NCBI GenBank assembly: GCA_023388335.1
Contig: JAEWGL010000084.1
Coordinates: 1-11,202, forward strand
DNA from: Pseudomonadota bacterium
GTDB lineage: Bacteria; Pseudomonadota; Gammaproteobacteria; Pseudomonadales; Pseudomonadaceae
Length of the DNA: 11,202 bases
Direction of reading: 5' to 3'
Shown here: positions 1-6,700 of the stretch, in pieces
Position numbering within the stretch: the first letter of the stretch is position 1
Layout of the letters: each line of letters opens with the position of its first letter
The notes under the pieces: generated by a model
What the model saw: the letters and a program-made list of their open reading frames with translations, nothing else
What the model was told of the DNA's origin: nothing
Database searches by the model: none
Position numbers and translations under genes: made by a program

Positions 1-78
1 CAGCATGGCCAGCGAGCTGTCCTTCTTGTAGGAGATGCCCGCAATGGGGTCCATGACAATCCCGAGGCGAACGCTCAT
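1..78 (-). CDS. gshB: Glutathione synthetase, N-terminal 26 codons (partial)
   Basis: Only the first 26 codons are present; the gene continues past the left edge. The start reads MSVRLGIVMDPIAGISYKKD, which is the characteristic N-terminus of bacterial GshB, the ATP-grasp ligase that joins gamma-glutamylcysteine and glycine to make glutathione in the cytoplasm. The ATG (complement of 76-78) is preceded by a good Shine-Dalgarno GAGAGGAA (complement of 87-94) with 8 bases of spacing, which supports this start. The gene is divergent from pilG across a 272-base gap, and gshB next to pilG is the arrangement I know from Pseudomonas genomes. No ATP-grasp catalytic residues fall inside this fragment, so the identity rests on the N-terminal match and the neighbourhood. 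Confidence 0.93.
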   Translation of the reverse strand, partial: MSVRLGIVMDPIAGISYKKDSSLAML

Positions 79-240
79 GGGGGTAATTCCTCTCGGCGGC
101 GCAGTGCCGCGGTGATTCGAATGAAAAGTGGCGTCAGGGTGGCGCTCGCGACGTCGATGGTCAAGAGGCAGCGGTCGCGCCCCAGGGGGCCAATGGAATG
201 CCACCCCGTAGTGTGCTAAAAAGGCCCCATCCAGCCGCAC

Positions 241-323
241 GCTGCAAGCGCCAAGCTGCAAGAAAAGCACGCCATGCGCCGATCTGCTTTTTCTTGTCGC
301 TTACCGCTTGTGGCTTGCCGCTC
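241..323. repeat. Imperfect inverted repeat of AAGC-type heptamers upstream of pilG (copy A)
   Basis: The left arm (241-268) contains GCTGCAA-GCGCCAA-GCTGCAA-GAAAAGC. The right arm (about 284-323) reads back on the other strand as GCGGCAAGCCACAAGCGGTAAGCGACAAGAAAAAGCAG. The arms could fold into a long imperfect stem around a loop near 270-283. The spacing of the CAAGC units is about seven bases. Copy B after chpC shares the 16-base word CCAAGCTGCAAGAAAA (251-266 here, 9619-9634 there) and a right-arm word GCTTGCCGCT (313-322 here, 9689-9698 there). It looks like a dispersed intergenic repeat of Pseudomonas rather than coding DNA; an open frame runs through it in phase with pilG but has no family content. 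I see no convincing sigma-70 or sigma-54 promoter in the 79-350 gap, although the pilG and gshB promoters should lie there. Confidence 0.7.
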
Positions 324-350
324 ATAGCGAGCAGCGATGGTAGCGCAAAT

Positions 351-752
351 ATGGAACAACCACTGAAGGTGATGGTGATCGATGATTCCCGCACCATCCG
401 CCGCACCGCCCAGATGTTGCTCAGCGAAGCGGGCTGCGAGGTGATTACCGCCAGCGACGGTTTTGATGCCCTGGCCAAGATCGTCGATCACCAGCCTCGG
501 ATCATCTTCGTCGATGTGTTGATGCCGCGTCTGGACGGTTACCAGACCTGCGCCCTGATCAAGCACAACAGTGCCTTCAAGGACATCCCGGTGATCCTGC
601 TGTCGTCGCGCGATGGCCTGTTCGACAAGGCGCGGGGCCGGGTGGTCGGCTCCGACCAGTTCCTGACCAAGCCCTTTCGCAAGGAAGAACTGCTCGACGC
701 AATCAAGGCCCATGTGCCCGGGTTCGCCGCGCAAGAACAACACGCACCCTGA
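351..752 (+). CDS. pilG: Type IV pilus/twitching response regulator PilG
   Basis: Single-domain CheY-like receiver of 133 residues, near the 135 of P. aeruginosa PilG. The acidic pocket is D11/D12, the phospho-acceptor is D55 in the FVDVLMPRLDGYQTCALIK block, the switch Ser is S85 (LLSSRDG) and the conserved Lys is K107 (FLTKPF). Unlike PilH it carries the PilG-type GLFDKARGRVVGSDQF segment, which decides the assignment. In P. aeruginosa PilG receives phosphate from ChpA, promotes pilus extension and stimulates cAMP synthesis through CyaB. The frame is open upstream to 198, but that part is repeat-derived and unrelated to PilG; MEQPLKVMVIDDS is the family N-terminus, so I start at the ATG at 351. 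The Shine-Dalgarno is weak (no AGGA-like match in 330-345), which is odd for the first gene of an operon. Confidence 0.95.
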   Translation: MEQPLKVMVIDDSRTIRRTAQMLLSEAGCEVITASDGFDALAKIVDHQPRIIFVDVLMPRLDGYQTCALIKHNSAFKDIPVILLSSRDGLFDKARGRVVGSDQFLTKPFRKEELLDAIKAHVPGFAAQEQHAP

Positions 753-780
753 CGTCGCCCGCCCAGGCAGCGTCTTTTTT
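751..780 (+). terminator. Possible weak hairpin with T6 run between pilG and pilH (attenuator candidate)
   Basis: Starting within the pilG stop codon, GACG (751-754) can pair with CGTC (771-774), followed directly by six T (775-780). A further GC/GC pair (757-758 with 767-768) can form across a 2x2 internal loop. The layout resembles an intrinsic terminator, but the stem is short. Its position in the longest gap of the operon (46 bases) would suit partial termination, giving more pilG than downstream mRNA. This is inference from a few base pairs and may be chance. Confidence 0.25.
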
Positions 781-798
781 CCTTAATGGGGAAACAGC

Positions 799-1164
799 AT
801 GGCCCGAGTTCTGATTGTCGACGACTCGCCGACAGAAATGTACAAGCTGACCGGAATGCTCGAAAAGCACGGCCACCAGGTGCTCAAGGCCGGCAACGGC
901 GCCGATGGCGTGGCCCTGGCGCGCCAGGAAAAGCCCGATGCCGTGTTGATGGACATCGTCATGCCCGGCATGAACGGCTTTCAGGCGACCCGCCAGTTGA
1001 GCAAGGACCCCGAGACCAGCGCCATCCCGGTGATCATCGTCACCACCAAGGACCAGGAAACCGACAAGGTCTGGGGGCAGCGCCAGGGCGCGCGCGACTA
1101 CCTGATCAAGCCGGTGGAGGAAGATACCCTGATCCGCAAGCTCGAAGGCGTGCTCAAGGTTTGA
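799..1164 (+). CDS. pilH: Twitching motility response regulator PilH
   Basis: CheY-like receiver of 121 residues, the same length I recall for P. aeruginosa PilH. Key residues are D8/D9, phospho-acceptor D52 (VLMDIVMPGMNGFQATR), T82 (IIVTTKDQ) and K104 (DYLIKP). The segment KDQETDKVWGQRQGARDYL is typical of PilH and separates it from PilG. In P. aeruginosa PilH is the second output of ChpA; it opposes PilG, being linked to pilus retraction or acting as a phosphate sink. The start at 799 has a purine-rich GGGGAAA (788-794) just upstream, and MARVLIVDDS is the family N-terminus. Its stop codon overlaps the TTG start of pilI, so the two are probably translationally coupled. Confidence 0.96.
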   Translation: MARVLIVDDSPTEMYKLTGMLEKHGHQVLKAGNGADGVALARQEKPDAVLMDIVMPGMNGFQATRQLSKDPETSAIPVIIVTTKDQETDKVWGQRQGARDYLIKPVEEDTLIRKLEGVLKV

Positions 1165-1715
1165 CCACCCGACCCCAGGGCGCCTCACTGACCGCCTTCG
1201 AACTGTTGCTGGACATCGACCGGCGCTGCCGCCTGCTGGTGGCCGATCAGCCGTTGCAGGACACGCGCCTGCAACACTGGAGCGGTATCGGCTTTCGTGT
1301 GGCCGGGCAATGGTTCGTAGCACCCATGGGCGAGGTCGCCGAGGTGCTGCACGAGCCGCGCAGCAGTCGCGTCCCCGGCGTGCAGCCGTGGGTCTGCGGA
1401 GTAGCCAACCTGCGCGGCCGGCTGCTGCCGGTGATGGACCTGGGCGGCTTCTTCGGCCTGGGCCGCTCGGCACCGGGCAAGCAGCGGCGGGTGCTGGTGC
1501 TGGACAACGAAGCGCTGTTCGCCGGCCTGCTGGTGGATGAGGTGCTCGGCCTGCAACATTTTCCGCTGCAGAGCCTGGAGCTGTCGCCTCCGCAGCCGCT
1601 GATCGCTGCGGCTGCGCCCTTCGTCCAGGGGCATTTTGCCCGTGAACGCAACTGGGCGATCTTCAGCCCGCTGGCCCTGGCCCAGGCGCCGGGCTTTCTC
1701 GATGTGGCGCTGTAG
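1161..1715 (+). CDS. pilI: CheW-like adaptor PilI (TTG start)
   Basis: CheW-domain adaptor of 184 residues (P. aeruginosa PilI is about 178) that couples the receptor PilJ to the kinase ChpA in the membrane-associated array. Recognisable blocks are WSGIGFRVAGQWFVAPMGEV, VCGVANLRGRLLPVMDL, the QRRVLVLDNE strand and LLVDEVLGLQHF. The frame is open back to 786, but that part overlaps pilH out of frame and is spurious. Homology begins at about SLTAFELLLDID; no ATG or GTG lies near it, and the only sensible initiator is the TTG at 1161, which overlaps the pilH stop as TTGA. That implies translational coupling and probably low initiation. The stop at 1713-1715 is contiguous with the pilJ ribosome binding site. 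Confidence 0.93.
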   Translation: MTTRPQGASLTAFELLLDIDRRCRLLVADQPLQDTRLQHWSGIGFRVAGQWFVAPMGEVAEVLHEPRSSRVPGVQPWVCGVANLRGRLLPVMDLGGFFGLGRSAPGKQRRVLVLDNEALFAGLLVDEVLGLQHFPLQSLELSPPQPLIAAAAPFVQGHFARERNWAIFSPLALAQAPGFLDVAL

Positions 1716-1719
1716 AGGA
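1714..1719 (+). promoter_or_regulatory. Shine-Dalgarno of pilJ, embedded in the pilI stop
   Basis: AGAGGA overlaps the last two bases of the pilI TAG. It lies 4 bases before the GTG at 1724 and 10 bases before a second in-frame GTG at 1730. Either could initiate; the true N-terminus of PilJ is uncertain by two residues. Confidence 0.6.
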
Positions 1720-1723
1720 TCCT

Positions 1724-3778
1724 GTGAACGTGACCAAGACCGCCACCCCGCCCGTCAACCCGCGTTCGCGCAGCACCGCGCAGGTCGCGGTGCTGTTCGT
1801 CGTGCTGATCCTGTCGATCATCCTGCTGTTCGCCAATTTCGCCTACCTCAACACCCAGTCAAACTACGACAAGCAGTACATCGGCCATGCCGGCGAACTG
1901 CGCGTGCTGTCGCAGCGGATCGCCAAGAATGCCACCGAGGCGGCGAGCGGCAAGGCCCTGGCGTTCAGGCTGCTCGGTGACGCGCGCAACGACTTCGAGC
2001 GGCGCTGGAGCTACCTCAAGCAAGGCGACAAGACCACCGGCCTGCCTGCCGCGCCCCTGTCCGTGCGCAACGAGATGGACGCGGTGCTGCGCGACTGGGA
2101 AAACCTGCGCAAGAACACCGATGCCATCCTGGCCAGCGAGCAGACCGTGCTGTCGCTGCACCAGGTTGCCGCCACGCTGGCCGAGACCGTGCCGCAGCTG
2201 CAGGTCGAATACGAGAAGGTGGTCGAGATCCTCCTGCAAAGCGGTGCGCCGGCCAACCAGGTGGCAGTCGCCCAGCGCCAGCTGCTGCTTGCCGAACGCA
2301 TCCTCGGCTCGGTCAATGCCGTGCTGGCCGGCGACGAGGCCTCGGTGCAAGCGGCCGACGCCTTCGGCCGGGACGCCAACCGCTTCGGCCAGGTGCTTGA
2401 AGGCATGCTCGACGGCAACCCGGCGATCCAGGTGACCCGGGTCGAGGATGCCGATGCCCGCGCGCGCCTGGCCGAGATCGCCGAGCTGTTCCAGTTCGTG
2501 GCCGGCTCCGTCGACGAGATCCTCGAGACCTCGCCCGAGCTGTTTCGCGTCCGCGAGGCCGCCGGCAGCATCTTCAGCTTGTCGCAGACCCTGCTCGACG
2601 AAGCCTCGCACCTGGCCAACGGCCTGGAGAACCTGGCCGCCGGGCGCACCCTGGATACGGTCGGTGGCTACGTGCTCGGCCTGCTGGCCCTGGCGTCGAT
2701 CATCCTCATCGGTCTGGTCATGGTGCGCACCACGCACCGCCAGTTGCGCGAGACCGCCGAAAAGAACGAGCGCAACCAGCAGGCGATCATGCGCCTGCTC
2801 GACGAGATCGAGGAACTGGCTGATGGCGACCTGACCGTCACCGTCTCGGTCACCGAAGAATTCACCGGCGCCATCGCCGATTCGATCAACTACTCGGTCG
2901 ACCAGTTGCGCGACCTGGTGGCCACCATCAACCACAGCGCCGAGCAGGTTGCCAGCGCCGTGCAGGACACCAAGAACACTGCCCGCCAACTGGCCAAGGC
3001 GTCCGAGCACCAGGCCGACCAGATCAGCGAAGCGTCGCTGGCGGTCGGCGATATGGTCGAATCCATCGACCGGGTTTCGGCGCACGCCTATGAGTCGGCC
3101 AAGGTCGCCGAGCGTTCCGTGGCCATCGCCAACAAGGGCAACGAGGTGGTGCACAACACCATCAACGGCATGGACAACATCCGCGAACAGATCCAGGACA
3201 CCGCCAAGCGGATCAAGCGCCTGGGCGAGTCCTCCCAGGAAATCGGCGACATCGTGAGCCTGATCGATGACATTGCCGACCAGACCAACATCCTTGCCCT
3301 CAACGCGGCGATCCAGGCGTCACTGGCCGGCGAGGCCGGGCGCGGCTTCGCCGTGGTGGCCGATGAAGTGCAGCGCCTGGCCGAGCGCTCCTCCTCGGCC
3401 ACGCGGCAGATCGAAGTGCTCGTGCGCACCATCCAGGCCGACACCAACGAAGCGGTGATCTCCATGGAGCAGACCACCGCCGAAGTGGTGCGTGGCGCGC
3501 GGCTTGCCCAGGATGCCGGGGTCGCCCTGGCCGAGATCGAAGGGGTTTCGCAGACCTTGGCCGAGCTTATCCACAGCATCTCGGATGCCGCCCAACTGCA
3601 GACGTCATCGGCGGGCCAGATTTCGCACACCATGGCGGTGATCCAGCAGATCACCGCGCAGACCTCGGCCGGCTCCGGCGCCACCGCCGACAGCATCCGG
3701 CACCTGGCGCGCATGGCCAGCGAAATGCGCCGTTCGGTGTCCGGGTTTACGCTGCCGCCCCCGGCTGAACGACCTTGA
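1724..3778 (+). CDS. pilJ: Type IV pilus MCP-type receptor PilJ
   Basis: Transmembrane chemoreceptor of 684 residues (P. aeruginosa PilJ is 682). Order: short cytoplasmic tail; TM1 about 21-41 (VLFVVLILSIILLFANF); a large, mainly helical periplasmic part about 42-313 with two PilJ-type sensor repeats (first near LRVLSQRIAKNATEAA); TM2 about 314-335; HAMP about 336-395; cytoplasmic coiled-coil signalling domain about 400-680. The hairpin tip around 514-549 reads DIADQTNILALNAAIQAS followed by GRGFAVVADEVQRLAERS, with the PilJ-type IQAS where most MCPs have VEAAR. PilJ clusters at the pole and is thought to sense surface contact or the pilin PilA, signalling through PilI/ChpC to ChpA. The start is GTG (1724, or 1730). 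No pilK methyltransferase follows: chpA begins 10 bases after the stop. Expected methylation positions read VQDT (413-416) and QLQT (624-627), lacking Glx-Glx pairs. Confidence 0.96.
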   Translation: MNVTKTATPPVNPRSRSTAQVAVLFVVLILSIILLFANFAYLNTQSNYDKQYIGHAGELRVLSQRIAKNATEAASGKALAFRLLGDARNDFERRWSYLKQGDKTTGLPAAPLSVRNEMDAVLRDWENLRKNTDAILASEQTVLSLHQVAATLAETVPQLQVEYEKVVEILLQSGAPANQVAVAQRQLLLAERILGSVNAVLAGDEASVQAADAFGRDANRFGQVLEGMLDGNPAIQVTRVEDADARARLAEIAELFQFVAGSVDEILETSPELFRVREAAGSIFSLSQTLLDEASHLANGLENLAAGRTLDTVGGYVLGLLALASIILIGLVMVRTTHRQLRETAEKNERNQQAIMRLLDEIEELADGDLTVTVSVTEEFTGAIADSINYSVDQLRDLVATINHSAEQVASAVQDTKNTARQLAKASEHQADQISEASLAVGDMVESIDRVSAHAYESAKVAERSVAIANKGNEVVHNTINGMDNIREQIQDTAKRIKRLGESSQEIGDIVSLIDDIADQTNILALNAAIQASLAGEAGRGFAVVADEVQRLAERSSSATRQIEVLVRTIQADTNEAVISMEQTTAEVVRGARLAQDAGVALAEIEGVSQTLAELIHSISDAAQLQTSSAGQISHTMAVIQQITAQTSAGSGATADSIRHLARMASEMRRSVSGFTLPPPAERP

Positions 3779-3788
3779 GGAACTGACC

Positions 3789-6700
3789 ATGGCCAGTGCA
3801 ACCCGGCTGTCCGCGCGCCACGACACGGTCGCCCTGGCCTGGACCAAGGCAGCCATTCTCGATTGCCTGGCCCAGGCGCGCCAAGCCCTTGAGCGGTTCT
3901 CCGGCGAGCCTGCGGACACCGCGGTGCTGGCCTTCTTCGTCGACAACCTGCACCAGGTGCACGGCTGCCTGCGCATGCTCGAATTGCCTGGGGCGACGCG
4001 GCTGGCCGAGGAGCTGGAGCTGCTCGGCCGGGCCATGGCCGACGGCCAGGTGAGCCCCCGGGGCGATTGCCTGGGCGCGCTGTTCCGCGGCCTCGAGCAG
4101 TTGCCGCCCTACCTGGAGCGCTTGCGCGGCGCTCGCCATGACCTGCCATTGGTGGTGCTGCCGCTGCTCAACCAGCTGCGCGGCTGTCGTGGCGTCGAGC
4201 CCCTGGCCCAGGGCAGCCTGATGTCCAGCGTGCCACCGGGCCAGGTGTTGGCGGGCGCTGAAGACCTGGCCAACCTTGACCTGTCCCTGGGCAACTGGCG
4301 CGAACGCATGCAGGCCGGGCAAGGGCGCGATGCCCTGCGCTCGGTGGTGGTGGCGCTGTGCGATGACCTGATGCGCATCAAGGAGCGCCTGGACCTCTAC
4401 GTGCGCGGTGACCGCCAGCAGCACGACCAGATCGAGCCCTTGCTCGCGCCGTTGCGCCAGGTGGCCGATACCCTGGCGGTGCTCGGCTTCCAGCAGCCGC
4501 GACGGGTGATCATCGACCAGGTCCTAGCCTTGCAGAGCCTCGCGCAAGGCCAGCGGGCACCGGACGATGCCTTGCTGATGGATGTCGCCGGTGCCTTGCT
4601 GTACGTGGAGGCTACCCTGAACGGCATGGTCGGGCCGCTGGAGCAGGGCGGGCAACTGCCGCTGCCGGGGACTGACCTGGCCGAGATCCACCAGCGGGTG
4701 TTCAACGAGTCGTTGGCCGTGCTGCAACAGGCCAAGGACCTGATCGGCGATTGCCTGGAGGCCGGCTGGTCGCGCCAGCGTCTGCAGGCGCTGCCGGGGT
4801 TGTTGCAGCAGATTCGCGGCGCCCTGGTCATGCTCATGCTGGCCGGTGCCAGCGAAGTGCTGGGCGGCTGCGCAGCCTACGTGCAGGGGCACCTGCTCGA
4901 TACCGACGAAGAGCCGGCCGCGACGGACCTGGTGCACCTGGCCGATGCCCTGAGCGCCAGCGAATGCTATCTACAGTGGCTGATCGCCGACCCTTTGGCC
5001 GACGCCCAGCGCTTCCTCGATATCGCCCGCCAGGCCCTGCTGGCGTTGGGGGTGGCCTGCGTCCTGCCCGACAGGCTGGAGGGCACTGGCCTTGACGATG
5101 AGGAGGAGCGCCCCCCGGTCGATGACGAACTGCGCGAGGTGTTTCTCGAGGAGGTGCAGGCGCTGCTACCCGAGATCGACCGCCACTGGGCGCGTTGGCG
5201 CGCCGAAGCCCACCAACGCGACGCGCTGGTTGAAGTACGCCGTGCCCTGCACACGATCAAGGGCAGTGGCCGCATGGTCCAGGCCCAGCCCCTGGTCGAG
5301 CTGGCGTGGGGCGCGGAGCACCTGCTCAATCGGGTGCTCGAAGGACGGATCGAGCTCAATGCCGAAGCGCAGATCAGCCTGCAGCAGGCCTTCGTGCGCC
5401 TGCCCGAGCTGCTGGGCGACTTTGCCGCCGGCCAGCTGCCAGCGGTCAGTCATATCGAGGTGCTGTCCAGCCACCTGCATGCGCTGGCCCTAAACGATGC
5501 TGGCATCGACAGCGCAGGCCAAGCCGACCTCGATCCACAATTGCTGGAGATCTTCCGCAATGAGGGGCAGGGACACCTGGCCAGCCTGGCGGCATTCCTC
5601 CACGCCGCCGCCGAGCAGGTGGCGCCGCCGATCAGCGACAACCTGCAACGCGCCTTGCACACCCTCAAAGGCAGCGCGGCGATGGCAGGGGTCATGCCGA
5701 TCGCCGAGCTGGCTACCGCGCTCGACCGCCTGGCCCGCGAGTACAAGGCCCACCAGCTGACGCTGCAGGACGATGACATCGCGCTGCTCGAAGCGGCGCA
5801 CGGCCTGCTGCAGCGGGGCCTGGACCAGCTTGATAGCACGCCGTTGGCGGCGATTGCCGGTGCCGCGCCGTTGATCGAGCGGATCGGCCAAGCGGTCGAT
5901 GCGCGTCTGCAGGCCCTGCATGAAGACCCCGACCACGCGCGCCGCGCCAAGCGCGACCCGCAGCTGATTGCCAGCTTTCTCGCCCAGGGCATGGACATCC
6001 TCCTGGACGCCGAAGCATTGCTGTCGCGCTGGCAGGAGCATCCGGGCGAGCGCCAGGAGCTCGATGCCCTGCTCGACGAGTTGAGTACCCTGGGGCAGGG
6101 CGCGCACCTGGCCGACCTGTGGCAAGTGGACGAACTCTGCGAAGCCCTGCTCGACCTCTACGGCGCGGTCGAGGAGGGCAGCCTGGGCGCCAGCGCACGG
6201 TTCTTCATGCAGGCCCAGCAGGCCCATGAAGCGCTGCTCGACATGCTTGACGAGATTGCCGCGGGGCAAGAGGTGACGGCGCGCCCGGCGTGCCTGCAGG
6301 GTCTGCGCGCCTTGCTCGCCGAGGGCTTGGCTCCCTCGGCCTTGGGGCGGGTCAGTGCCAGCGGTGTGAGCGAGCTGGCGCGTGCCGCGACGCTGGCACT
6401 GGAGGTACCGGACGCGGCCATGGTGCAGCTGTTTCTGGAAGGGGCCAGCGACCTGCTCGACAGCGCCGACGATGCCTTGCAGCGCTGGCGGGCCGAGCCG
6501 GACGACAGTTCGGCGCTGTCTTCGTTGCTGCATGATGCACTGACCCTCAAGGGCGCTGCGCAGATGGCCGCGATCGGTCCGGTGGAGGTACTGGCCCAGG
6601 CGTTGGCGCGGCTCTATGAAGGGCTGGTGGAGCGCCGCTATGGTGCCAGCGCTTCGCTGTTCGAGCTGCTGCAGCGCAGCCACGCCACCCTGGCGGCGAT

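Noticed and set aside
210..220. TGTGCTAAAA as an extended -10 promoter element for pilG
   Set aside because: No -35 match at 16-18 bases upstream and it lies about 130 bases before pilG; too weak to call.
786..1160. Upstream extension of the pilI frame to an ATG at 786
   Set aside because: Overlaps pilH out of frame for its whole length and encodes an Arg/Gly/Pro-rich stretch with no CheW homology.
1859..3154. 431-codon open frame on the minus strand opposite pilJ
   Set aside because: Gln/Gly/His/Leu-rich composition, no family pattern, and pilJ is an unmistakable gene on the other strand; typical antisense shadow of GC-rich coding DNA.
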